Assembly (NCBI GenBank): GCA_018398805.1
Contig: JAGFBZ010002322.1
Span: forward strand, 323,658 to 387,657
DNA: 64,000 bases
Source of the DNA: Hirundichthys speculiger
Taxonomy: Eukaryota > Chordata > Actinopteri > Beloniformes > Exocoetidae
Reading direction: 5' to 3'
Positions 12,081 to 24,700 of the stretch are shown here, piece by piece. Position numbers and translations under genes: made by a program. Numbering within the stretch: the stretch's first letter is position 1; each line of letters starts with the position of its first letter. A model generated the notes under the pieces. The model was not told where the DNA came from and did not search any database. It worked only from the letters and a program-made list of their open reading frames with translations.

Positions 12081-12433
12081 TGGTCCTTTTCAACTCAACC
12101 AAGTTGATCAATAAATACTGAACCAGCAGAAAAGGTGCTTCAGGTTGTCTTGGGTTTTAGTTATGGGTTGTTGTTGTTTTTTTTTAAGGACCCACTTCTC
12201 TTTCTGGTCTGCTTCAGATCTGCAGAGGACTCGGTTCTCTTTCTGCTCCAGTTCCTCGAGAGCTTCCAGATGTTTTCTACTTTATGTCTTTAATGCTCAA
12301 GTTACATAAATGGCTCCAACATTTCAGTAGACTATCTAGAGTGTTTTCACGTGCTCTGAAGTGAAGTAAAGATCTACTTTGGTCAACTAATGATCTCTAA
12401 CTTGTTTCCTCCTGTGAGCCAACAGATATCACC
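12081..12433 (+). promoter_or_regulatory. sequence just upstream of kcns1 exon 1, with acceptor-like site
   Basis: The segment ends CTTGTTTCCTCCTGTGAGCCAACAG followed closely by ATATCACCATGG, split here for clarity as a pyrimidine tract, a CAACAG acceptor at about 12420-12425, and then the start codon. This suggests that the first coding exon is internal and that a noncoding exon lies upstream. No TATA box or other promoter was recognised. Confidence 0.4.
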
Positions 12434-12604
12434 ATGGTGAAGGAGAGTCTCCCCAGCTGGGTCCACCAGGACTCTGAAGAAGGTCTGGTCCACGTGAATG
12501 TTGGCGGTCTGAAGAGGAGCCTGTGTTCCAGCACACTGAAGAAGTTCCCAGACACCAGACTGGGAAAACTGCTGTCCTGCGACTCAGAGGAGGACATACT
12601 GCAG
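12434..12604 (+). CDS. kcns1: kcns1 exon 1 (start of T1 domain)
   Basis: This encodes residues 1-57. The start codon sits in ACCATGG, an optimal Kozak context, and the NVGG motif of the Kv T1 domain is at 22-25. The exon ends DSEEDILQ at CTGCAG|GTGGGT, phase 0. The same junction sequence is the unit of the minisatellite that fills intron 1. Confidence 0.88.
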
Positions 12605-15600
12605 GTGGGTCAGGTGGTCCTGCTGCAGGTGGGTCAGCTGGTCCTACTGCAGGTGGGTCAGCTGGTCCTGCTGCAGGTGGGTCAGCTGGTCTCACTGCAG
12701 GTGGGTCAGCTGGTCCTGCTGCAGGTGGGTCAGCTGGTCCTGCTGCAGGTGGGTCAGCTGGTCCTACTGCAGGTGGGTCAGCTGGTCCTGCTGCAGGTGG
12801 GTCAGCTGGTCCTACTGCAGGTGGGTCAGCTGGTCCTGCTGCAGGTGGGTCAGCTGGTCTCACTGCAGGTGGGTCAGCTGGTCCTGCTGCAGGTGGGTCA
12901 GCTGGTCTCACTGCAGGTGGGTCAGCTGGTCTCACTGCAGGTGGGTCAGCTGGTCACTGCAGGTGGTGTCAGCTGGTCTCACTGCAGGTGGGTCAGCTGG
13001 TCCTGCTGCAGGTGGGTCAGCTGGTCCTACTGCAGGTGGGTCAGCTGGTCCTGCTGCAGGTGGGTCAGCTGGTCTCACTGCAGGTGGGTCAGCTGGTCCT
13101 GCTGCAGGTGGGGTCAGTGGTCTGCTGCAGGTGGGTCACTGGTCCTACTGCAGGTGGGTCAGCTGGTCCTGCTGCAGGTGGGTCAGCTGGTCCTACTGCA
13201 GTGGGTCAGCTGGTCCTGCGGCAGGTGGGTCAGCTGGTCACTGCGGTGGTCAGCTCCTGCTGCAGGTGGGTCAGCTGGTCTGCTGCAGGTGGTCACTGGT
13301 CACTGCAGGTGGGTCAGCTGGTCTCACTGCAGGTGGGTCAGCTGGTGGGTCAGCTGGTCCTACTGCAGGTGGGTCAGCTGGTCCTGCTGCAGGGGGGTCA
13401 GCTGGTCCTACTGCAGGTGGGTCAGCTGGTCCTGCTGCAGTGGGTCAGCTGGTCCTGCTGCAGGTGGGTCAGCTGGTCCACTGCAGGTGGGTCAGCTGGT
13501 CTCACTGCAGGTGGGTCAGCTGGTCAGCTGGTCACTGCAGGTGGGTCAGCTGGTCCTCACTGCAGGTGGGTCAGCTGGTCCTGCTGCAGGTGGGTCAGCT
13601 GGTCCTGCTGCAGGTGGGTCAGCTGGTCCTGCTGCAGGTGGTCAGCTGGTCTCACTGCAGGTGGGTCAGCTGGTCTCACTGCAGGTGGGTCAGCTGGTCT
13701 CACTGCAGGTGGGTCAGCTGGTCCTACTGCAGGTGGGTCAGCTGGTCCTGCTGCAGGTGGGTCAGCTGAACTCACTGCAGGTGGGTCAGCTGGTCTCACT
13801 GCAGGTGGGTCAGCTGGTCCTGCTGCAGGTGGGTCAGCTGGTCTCACTGCAGGTGGGTCAGCTGGTTTCACTGCAGGTGGGTCAGCTGGTCTCACTACAG
13901 GTGGGTCAGCTGGTCCTACTACAGGTGGGTCAGCTGGTCCTACTGCAGGTGGGTCAGCTGGTCTCACTGCAGGTGGGTCAGCTGGTCCTACTGCAGGTGG
14001 GTCAGCTGGTCTCACTGCAGGTGGGGTCAGCTGGGTCAGCTGGTCACTGCAGGTGGGTCAGCTGGTCCTACTGCAGGTGGGTCAGCTGGTCTCACTGCAG
14101 GTGGGTCAGCTGGTCTCACTGCAGGTGGGTCAGCTGGGTCAGCTGTCACTGCAGGTGGGTCAGCTGGTCTGCTGCAGGTGGGTCAGCTGGTCACTGCACT
14201 GGGTGGGTCAGCTGGTCTCACTGCAGGGGTCAGCTGGTTCACTGCAGGTGGGTCAGCTGGTCCACTGCAGGTGGGTCAGCTGGTCTCACTGCAGGTGGGT
14301 CAGCTGGTCTTACTGCAGGAGGGTCAGCTGGTCTCACTGCAGGTGGGTCAGCTGGTCTCACTGCAGGTGGGTCAGCTGGTCCTGCTGCAGGTGGGTCAGC
14401 TGGACTCACTGCAGGTGGGTCAGCTGGTCTCACTGCAGGTGGGTCAGCTGGTCTCACTGCAGGTGGGTCAGCTGGTCTCACTGCAGGTGGGTCAGCTGGT
14501 CCTACTGCAGGTGGGTCAGCTGGTCCTACTGCAGGTGGGTCAGCTGGTCACTGCAGTGGGTCAGCTGGTCTCACTGCAGGTGGTCAGTGGTCACTGCAGG
14601 TGGTCAGCTGGTCTCACTGCAGGTCAGCTGGTCAGGTGGTCAGCTGGACTCACTGCAGGTGGGTCAGCTGGTCCTACTGCAGGTGGGTCAGCTGGTCCTG
14701 CTGCAGGTGGGTCAGCTGGTCCTACTGCAGGTGGGTCAGCTGGTCCTACTGCAGGTGGGTCAGCTGGTCCTACTGCAGGTGGGTCAGCTGGTCCTACTGC
14801 AGGTGGGTCAGCTGGTCCTACTGCAGGTGGGTCAGCTGGTTTCACTGCAGGTGGGTCAGCTGGTTTCACTGCAGGTGGGTCAGCTGGTCAGGTGGACGGG
14901 TCGATGAGGTGAGACGACTGATCCATTTTCACATCTCCCTGATTGGATGTCTTTTGTCCATGGTCCCAGTTTAGTCTCTAAACTGGTTTTCAGACTGTCC
15001 CCCGTGTCCCGCCCACTCCTGCAGGTGTGCGACGACTACGACGTGCAGCAGAAGGAGTTTTACTTCGACAGGAACCCCGGCCTGTTCCCTTACGTCCTCC
15101 ACTTCTATCAGACCGGGAAACTTCACGTCATGGAGGAGCTGTGCGTCTTCTCGTTCAGGTCCGTCTCTGCGTCTTCATGTCCACACGGATGAACGTTGCA
15201 TCAGTTGCATGTGTTGGTCCGGTTCTGCAGACGTCGTGTTTCAAACGGGTCGTGTGCTGAGCGGTTGAAGCTCAGTAGATGTTGTGAGAGGTTGAACATG
15301 TGAGCAGATCCAGCTGCTGAACGTCTGCTGTGGCTGTTTCTCCACACAGCCAGGAGATCGAGTACTGGGGCATCAACGAGTTCTTCCTGGACACTTGCTG
15401 CAGTTACCGTTACCACGACCGCAAGCTGGAGAGCAGCCGACACCGCAGGTGGGACGACGACAGCGACGTCAGCAGCGTGGACACGTCCGTGGACGAGATA
15501 TCTGACCTAAACAGGTAAGAAGAGCCAGGTACTGGGGATCTGTCTCCATCCTGCTGTGAACCTGTCCCCCCCTGTCCTCAGGGACATGCAGCACTTCCAG

Positions 15601-18600
15601 GAGGTGCGTTATGGGAACATCAGGAGGTGCCTCTGGCTGACCCTGGAGAACCCAGGTTACTCCATCCCCAGCAAGCTCTTCAGTCTGCTGTCCATCGGGG
15701 TGGTGCTCACATCCATCGCCACCATGTGCATCAACAGCATCCCAGAGTATCAGGTCAATACAGAGACTCAAATATAACCCCAACCCCTAACCCCAAACCC
15801 TAACCCCTAACCCCCTAACCCTAACCCCTAACCCTAACCCCTAACCCCTAACCCCTAATCCCAACCCCTAAACCCTAACCCCTAACCCCTAACCCCTAAC
15901 CCAACCCCTAACCCTAACCCCTAACCCCTAACCCAACCCCTAACCCCTAACCCCTAACCCCAACCCCTAACCCCTAACCCTGACCCCTAGCCCCTAACCC
16001 CTAACCCCCAACCCATAACCCCTAACCCCTAACTCTAACCCCTAACCCTAACTCCTAACTCTAACCCCTAACCCCTAACCCCTAACCCTAACTCCTAACT
16101 CTAACCCCTAACCCCTAACCCCTAACCCCTAACCCTAACTCCTAACTCTAACCCCTAACCCTCAAAGCTGAAAACGTTGGGACATCAATTCTTACGTTTA
16201 CTTTACAACCATATTAACAAAAGAAATGAAGTTAATGAGAAAAACGTGCCACATCTGGGTTCATTCTGTCTTCAGAGGAATAAAAATCGAGTTAAGGTTC
16301 AGCGATGCAGCTGTCTGATGGTCAGAAACCCAGAAGATACTGGTGAAGATGAATGTGTCATAAAGACCTGGGATGTTTCTCCTCACTGTTTCAGACCTTT
16401 GATGCTGATGGACAGTTGATGGAGGACCCGACCACGCAGGCCCTGGAGGTGTTCTGCACCTGCTGGTTCACCTTTGAGGTGAGACAATAGACCAAGCTTT
16501 CTGCCACTGATGTCACTGATGACTCCAGAGGAAAACAGAGGCCTGAGTATCTCCGATCTCTCCGAGGTTGTGACGCGGCTGCTGCTTGCACCAAACAGGA
16601 AGAAGTTCTTCCGCCATCCTCTGAACATCATTGACATGGTGTCCGTGGTTCCCATCTACATCACCCTGATCTTCGACCTGACCTTGGGTTCAGACTCTGA
16701 GCTGGGAAACCTGGGACGACTGGTGCAGGTGAGTTTCATTCCTGCCGACAGGAACAGAAACCCTTCTTCCTCTGCTCGTCTCCTGTTTCCTACAGGAAAC
16801 CAGTTTAGCGCTGTGATTGGTCCCTTTTCCTGAGGCGGGGTTACGGTCTGCCAGTGTGAAACTTGTAGGGACGAATTAAAAAAGTGCCAGCGGAAAAATG
16901 TAAAAATTTAAAAAACACCTTTAACTGTGGGACCCAGAATCAGATCAGGACGTTTTACCTGCTGTTGTCCTTCCTGCTGAGTGTTGTGATCGTTGTTCAC
17001 CTCAGCTGGAAACATTTCTCACTAGGGATGCACCGAAATGAAAATTTGTGGCCGAAGCCGAAGCCGAATAAAATTTAAACGGTTGGCCGAAGGCCGAATA
17101 CCGAATAATGAATGCAGTTTTCACAATTTTTTTAATATTGTATAAATAGCCTAGAATAAATTTTTAGACATGTTTTTCAAATAAAGTACATTTTATTGAA
17201 TATTGACATTATTTTAATATTCCAGTAGCCTTTGCTTTTCAAAAAAAGCACAAAGTTTTTCATTTAGGCCTTCAAACAAAATGTGCATTCCAAAAAATAA
17301 TAATAAAGTGCATTAAAGTGGATAAACCCACAACAAATGAATTATTGTCCTTTTGGCAAAAGTCTGCTTAGCCACAGTAGATAGGCTAATAATGTAAACA
17401 GAACACAGGTAGCCTACACAACAGGCTAATAATGTAAACAGAACACAGGTAGCCTACACAACAGGCTAATAATGTAAACAGAACACAGGTAGCCTACACA
17501 ACAGGCTAATAATGTAAACAGAACACAGGTAGCCTACACAACAGGCTAATAATGTAAACAGAACACAGGTAGCCTACACAACAGGCTAATAATGTAAACA
17601 GAACACAGGTAGCCTACACAACAGGCTAATAATGTAAACAGAACACAGGTAGCCTACACAACAGGCTAATAATGTAAACAGAACACAGGTAGCCTACACA
17701 ACAGGCTAATAATGTAAACAGAACACAGGTAGCCTACACAACAGGCTAATAATGTAAACAGAACACAGGTAGCCTACACAACAGGCTAATAATGTAAACA
17801 GAACACAGGTAGCCTACACAACAGGCTAATAATGTAAACAGAACACAGGTAGCCTACACAACAGGCTAATAATGTAAACAGAACACAGGTAGCCTACACA
17901 ACAGGTTAATAAAATAAACAGAACACAGGTAGCCTACACAACAGGCTAATAATGTAAACAGAATACAGGTAGCCTACACAACAGGCTAATAATGTAAACA
18001 GAATACAGGTAGCCTACACAACAGGTTAATAAAAAAACAGAACACAGGTAGCCTACACAACAGGCTAATAATGTAAACAGAATACAGGTAGCCTACACAA
18101 CAGGCTAATAATGTAAACAGAACACAGGTAGCCTACACAACAGGTTAATAATGTAAACAGAACACAGGTAGCCTACACAACAGGTTAATAATGTAAACAG
18201 AATACAGGTAGCCTACACAACAGGCTAATAATGTAAACAGAATACAGGTAGCCTACACAACAGGTTAATAATGTAAACAGAACACAGGTAGCCTACACAA
18301 CAGGTTAATAATGTAAACAGAACACAGGTAGCCTACACAACAGGCTAATAATGTAAACAGAGGCCCCACTAAATCTCAATAAGTCTGTGCTTGTAAACTC
18401 AAACACTTATACAGGTACACAACATATCCCAGGCCAGAACAGATTTGTCAATAACAGTACTTCAGCTTCAGAATAAAAAGAAGGAAACTAACTATGACAT
18501 CTAAGACAAATTAAAATTGTTTTATACAGACAAAAACATCAACAACTGTGCCTGTATGTCAAGCCCCACAAAAAAGGTGGAGAGGAGCTCGAGTTGTCTC

Positions 18601-18655
18601 GCGCGGGGGGCGCGGGGGGGGGGGGGGGGGGGGTGTTTGTGGCTGTGCACTGAGC

Positions 18656-18725
<70 letters not shown>

Positions 18726-21700
18726 CGGCTCGCGAGGCAGACAGCAGCCATCAGCAGCCAAGTGATGGCTTCAAACCCAGCGGTTTGAGTGCGCGTGAGT
18801 CGCTAAATCACCAGAAAAAGTCGCTAGATTTGTCGCTAGTCGCTTTTCACAAATTAAGTCGCTAGGGGGATCTGGAAAGCCGCTAGATATAGCGACAAAG
18901 TCGCTAAGTTGGCAACACTGCGGCCACGGACGGGGTGGGCGTTCTCGTGCTGTGACCAGCTCTCCTTTCAGCTGCTGCAGCTGCAGCTGCAGCCGTCTCT
19001 CTCTCGTACTCGGCATGCTTTTCTGGGTGTTTCGCTTTTAAATGATGAATATAAGCTGTAGTGCTGAAGGTCTTTGCTGAGGCACCTCCTCGAGACAGTT
19101 TGGCTGATCATTCGTTGCAAACTGCAATTCTTTTGTCCCTTTCCGACACTTTAAAATATCTCCACACTGCTGACATTTTTCCGAAGGCGCCGGGTTACAA
19201 CGTCAATTGCGTCATTGCGTCACTATTCGGCCTTGCTTTTAACTCATTCCACCGAAGGCCGAATGTGGCTTTTTTTGCCATATTCGGCCGAATATATTCG
19301 GTTACCGATTATTCGGTGCATCCCTATTTCTCACACATTGTTCTGCTGTAGGGAAACATATTATATCCTTTATTGATTTTCTAAAGTCGACCCAACTTCC
19401 TGAGGTTCCTGAGGAACCTGTTAAAGCATCAGGAGTCCTGTTGACCTCCGACCTTCATCACCTCCAGACGGTTTCAGCCCGTCACAGATGAAACATCGCT
19501 GTTGTCAAAGAATCATGGGACCAAATATCAGGTCCACTTGCAGCCAAAGACCTGATAGTACTTTATTATTATTAAGTCTAGTCCAGTAATGTAGTATTTT
19601 ATTATTATTGAGCGACTGCAGTACGCACCTACGTGAGCGTTTAGATGGGACTGAAACAGGAAACCGGGCAGCAGACGCCTCTTTAAAGTAACATCAGGAG
19701 GAACTTCAGGACCGAAGCTGTAGCTCCTCCCCTCTGAGACTCACGGCCCTCCTCTTCCTCCAGGTGTTCAGGTTGATGAGGATCTTCAGGGTCTTGAAGT
19801 TGGCGCGACACTCCACCGGTCTGCGCTCGCTGGGAGCTACGCTGCAGGTGAGTCGGGACTGAATTATGCAACGTTTGAAGCGTCCAGAGGAAACCAGGTG
19901 TTTCAGACTGCTGACCTTCCTGCAGACGTGTCAGGTGAAGGCTGGTGGAGGTGAGGAGGTCTGAGCTGACATGTGACCGCCGTCAAGGATTAAAAAAACC
20001 CTCATCATTTTACAGATTCAGACGCTTTTAGCTTTTATCTGAGTGATAAGAGTAAAATAATCAAACTAAAAGACACAAAAGGTTGAAGATTGAGATAAAA
20101 AAATGCTGCATCTACTCGTGTCAGTATTTTTTATGATTCATCAAACTTCAGTTCTTCCACTTTTCTTCAGCAGTTTGAAACAATTCATTCTTTCCTGCCT
20201 GGTCTCATAAATTATGATATAAATATATATTTGTTGAGCTGACAGGATTATTGTTGTGGTTGTTCTCTGACAACATTACACATTTATGAGTTCTAGTGAA
20301 ATAATGGAGCTATAACTTTATCTGGAGGACGAGAACTTAAATGTGTTATAAATGCTTAAAGAGCCTCAAACGAAACCAGAAAAGAAAACCGGCATAAAAT
20401 CAGACTGAATGGCTTTAATCATTTTAGACCTTAGTTTTAATGCCTCCAGTATTCAGTTTGTTACAGTTTATTTGGATGATTTTTTTTTACACAGAGACAG
20501 CATTTGAAAAAAGTGTTTCAGGCTAATTTACTACCACTGCTGCATAAAAATAAAAGTAATTAGAGCAGCACATAACGCTTTATTTCATGTTAAAATGTCA
20601 GTTCAAGCTGAGATTGAATGAAATCGTTACAGAAAAGATTAGAAGTTCTGAAATGTAGTGAGACGTTGAAGGTGGCGTCTCTGCGCTGCTCTGAGCAGCC
20701 TGACAGGAAATGACATCATGACAGCAGCAGTGATGCAGCAGTGATGCAGCAGTGATGCAGCAGAGATGCAGCAGTGATGCAGCAGTGATGCAGCAGATGC
20801 AGCAGTGATGCAGCAGTGATGCAGCAGAGATGCAGCAGATGCAGCAGATGCAGCAGAGATGCAGCAGTGATGCAGCAGTGATGCAGCAGAGATGCAGCAC
20901 TGATGCAGCACTGATGCAGCAGAGATGCAGCAGTGATGCAGCAGTGATGCAGCAGAGATGCAGCAGAGATGCAGCAGTGATGCAGCAGAGATGCAGCACT
21001 GATGCAGCACTGATGCAGCAGTGATGCAGCACTGATGCAGCAGAGCTGCAGCACTTATGCAGCAGAGATGCAGCAGTGATGCAGCAGAGATGCAGCACTG
21101 ATGCAGCAGAGATGCAGCAAGGATGCAGCAGTGATGCAGCAGAGATGTAGCAGTGATGCAGCAGAGATGTAGCAGAGAGATGCAGCAGTGATGCAGCAGC
21201 AGATGCAGCAGTGATGCAGCAGAGATGCAGCAGATGAAGCAGAGATGCAGCAGATGCTGTTAATGGAGATGATGCAGTGATGCAGCAGTGATGCAGCAGA
21301 GATGGCAGCAGGATGCAGCACTGATGCAGCAGAGATGCAGCAAGGATGCAGCAGTGATGCAGCAGAGATGTAGCAGTGATGCAGCAGAGATGTAGCAGAG
21401 ATGCAGCAGTGATGCAGCAGCAGCAGTGATGCAGCAGAGATGCAGCAGAGATGCAGCAGAGATGCAGCAGAGATGCTGTTAATGGAGATGCAGCAGTGAT
21501 GCAGCAGAGATGCTGTTAATGGAGATGCAGCAGTGATGCAGCAGAGATGCAGCAGTGATGCAGCAGAGATGCTGTTAATGGAGATGCAGCAGTGATGCAG
21601 CAGAGATGCTGTTAATGGAGATGCAGCAGTGATGCAGCAGTGATGCAGCAGAGATGCAGCAGTGATGCAGCAGTGAGCAGTGCAGCAGAGATGCAGCAGA

Positions 21701-24700
21701 GATGCAGCAGTGATGCAGCAGAGATGCAGCAGTGATGCAGCAGTGATGCAGCAGAGATGCAGCACTGATGCAGCAGAGATGCAGCAGTGATGCAGCAGTG
21801 ATGCAGCAGAGATGCAGAGATGCAGCAGTGATGCAGCAGATGCAGCACTGATGCAGCACTGATGCAGCTGATGCAGCAGCAATGATGCAGCAGAGCTGCA
21901 GCACTTATGCAGCAGAGATGCAGCAGTGATGCAGCAGAGATGCAGCACTGATGCAGCAGATGCAGCAAGGATGCAGCAGTGCAGCAGAGATGAGCAGATG
22001 ATGGCAGCAGTGATGCAGCAGAGATGCAGCACTGATGCAGCAAGGATGCAGCAGTGATGCAGCAGAGATGCAGCAGAGATGAAGCAGAGATGCAGCAGAG
22101 ATGCTGTTAATGGAGATGCAGCAGTGATGCAGCAGTGATGCAGCAGAGATGCAGCAGAGATGCAGCACTGATGCAGCAGAGATGCAGCAAGGATGCAGCA
22201 GTGATGCAGCAGAGATGTAGCAGTGATGCAGCAGAGATGTAGCAGAGATGCAGCACTGATGCAGCAAGGATGCAGCAGTGATGCAGCAGAGATGCAGCAG
22301 AGATGAAGCAGAGATGCAGCAGAGATGCTGTTAATGGAGATGCAGCAGTGATGCAGCAGAGATGCTGTTAATGGAGATGCAGCAGTGATGCAGCAGAGAT
22401 GCAGCAGTGATGCAGCAGAGATGCTGTTAATGGAGATGCAGCAGTGATGCAGCAGAGATGCAGCAGAGATGCAGCAGTGATGCAGCAGTGCAGAGATGCA
22501 GCAGATGCAGCAGAGATGCTGTTGATGGAGATGCAGCAGAGACGCAGCTGAGATGCAGCAGTGATGCAGCAGAGATGCAGCAGAGATGCTGTTAATGGAG
22601 ATGCAGCAGAGATGCAGCAGAGATGCAGTTAATGGAGATGCAGCAGATGTAGATGCAGCATCTGTTGCTACGGCGCCCAGCCCTGCTGCTCCTTCTGGGT
22701 TTTATTTCATCTACAGGTCTGAAGCTGCTCGTGTTTCAGTTCATTTCCTCCAACATGATGAAGAGACAAATATCTGTGCAGAAAACATCTCTGCTAAACA
22801 AGCTGCTATAATTGACTTAAATAAGCAGCTTTGCCTTTTGGATGATGTTAATTTACTGGATTGTGTTGCTTTATGTCGACATTTACGCTGAAGAGTCACA
22901 TTAATAAACCGCCTGACTTCAACAAGAGTCGATGCTCATTTAACACCTGGGGGAAATTTAATTTAATTAAAAAGAATTTCGTTTATTTCCTGCAAACAAT
23001 CTACTTTGAAAACACTGTTTCCATTGTTGCATCATTTTAATCAAACAGCTCACGTTAAATGTGCTTTTGTTCTGAAAGGGAGATGAAACAGTTCAGTCAG
23101 TTCACACCTGAAGGAACATAAAGAAGTCAGATTTAACTTTAATCCTCAACGTCCATGTGATTGGATGTAAGTGAACATAAATGTGTACGTTTGGCTCATC
23201 AAACCTTCACTTTGGTTCAATCCTTCAGCCTGAACGAGTCAGAGAAAAAAAAACTGGTTAACAGGATAAAAAAAAAACTATAAATCCAGCAGCAGCAGCA
23301 GAGGGAGGCTGTCTGAGGTGGCGGGAGGCGGAGACCAAATAATGACATCATCATACAAGAAGGCGTGGCCTGTTTTCCTTCAAAGGCTTTAAGGATTTTA
23401 AACTCTGTCCCAAATCTGACCCAGGAAAAAGATGAACACACATCAATCAATCCGTGATCAGTTATCAATCCATGATGGGGGGGGGTTGTTGTTGTTTAAT
23501 TAATTACATCCAACGACCGCGTGTCTGTTTTATTCAGAAGTTTTTAAACAACTTCTTAAGGATTTAATGAAATGTGAGTTTACAAGTTCTGCTCAAAATA
23601 CGACGATAAAACTGTTCACTCGTTAGGTTTTCTGTGAATAACGTTTATTGATCATCAGCAGTTTTCTGTGTATTTTCTGATCTAAATCTGATTTATTTTC
23701 TGCTGTCGTGTTTTATTTTTATTAGTTGAAGGTCGTCGTCTGAAACAAATGCGTCATAAATCCACATTATTTCAGATTTCTGGATCATGAGTGACTTTAA
23801 TGAGGCGATAACAGCGATGAGCGATTATTTTATCTTCCTCCCAGGAGCTCATCTATCTGATCTGTGATATTAAAGCGGGAGTTGATGCAGGGAGGAGTTT
23901 TATTTTTAGTAGACGGAGGACGACTTGTTTCTTCTTGTCTGTTGTTCTCGCAGCGTCCCGGGGGACAGATGGATGACGGGACACTTTGGTCCACATCTCA
24001 TTTTACTGCATCAGCGCTCAAAGCTTTTCTCCTGATGCTCGTCTCCCCGCCCCCTTCTGTTTTAAATGATTTATCTGTTTATTTGCTTTGTTTCCCCGCC
24101 CCCTTCTGTTTTAAATGATTTATCTGTTCATTTCCTTTGATGCGGTGAAGATGACGCCGTTAGAGGAATTTATTTCATAAATCTGGACCAGCTCGTCTCC
24201 GTTAGATGCTCTGACATGTTTCCCTCTGTTGTGTTTGCAGCACAGCTACCGGGAGGTGGGCATCCTGCTGCTCTACCTGGCTGTGGGCGTGTCCGTCTTC
24301 TCTGGAATCGCTTACACTGCTGAATGTGAGGAGGTAAAACCAGTGAGACCGTTTCTGATTCCCAGTTTGGTCCCAGTTTACCTGCAGCTGCAGCTCTGAC
24401 GGCAGAATGAAGACAGAAACTAACTGACTTTGACTTCCTTCAGCTGTTTGATCAGCTGAGCTGCTCATCAATGCTGTAGATCATTGATCCATCATTCCCT
24501 CCACGCTGGACCTGAACTTTTTCTACTTCCTGTCCAGTGAAGCGCTTCTGAAAACAGACTAAATTATAAGCAGATTCTCCAGAACGTCTCTGGAGTTCAC
24601 GGCCAACAGGACTTAAATAAAGAAAATAAAGAAACGTGTCTTCTGTCAGTCGAAGCTGAGAATAAACTCTGTCAGAGAAACAAAACTCAACAACCTGTCT

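Larger units (their letters stand above)
17023..19326. mobile_element. 2.3-kb non-autonomous hAT element in kcns1 intron 6
   Basis: The termini TAGGGATGCACCGAA and TTCGGTGCATCCCTA are perfect 15-bp inverted repeats. The flanking 8-mers are identical, TTTCTCAC at 17015-17022 and 19327-19334, a textbook hAT duplication. Subterminal regions repeat GCCGAA and ATTCGGC motifs. The interior holds a 40-bp minisatellite and a dispersed repeat instead of a transposase. The perfect duplication suggests a fairly recent insertion. Confidence 0.92.

Noticed and set aside
12434..14974. An 846-codon open frame starting at the kcns1 ATG
   Set aside because: Only the first 57 codons are conserved channel sequence. 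The rest is the 24-bp intronic array, which has no stops in any plus-strand frame. The true exon ends at a good donor and the next residues (VCDDYD) are at 15025.
17381..18360. Regular 40-bp repeats, at first sight CRISPR-like
   Set aside because: There are no unique spacers. The units are contiguous and the array lies inside a hAT in a vertebrate gene.
20731..22655. CAG-rich array as a polyglutamine coding repeat
   Set aside because: It lies in intron 7 between well-defined exons, and the unit has a 12-bp period with GAT interruptions, not a pure CAG run in a coding frame.
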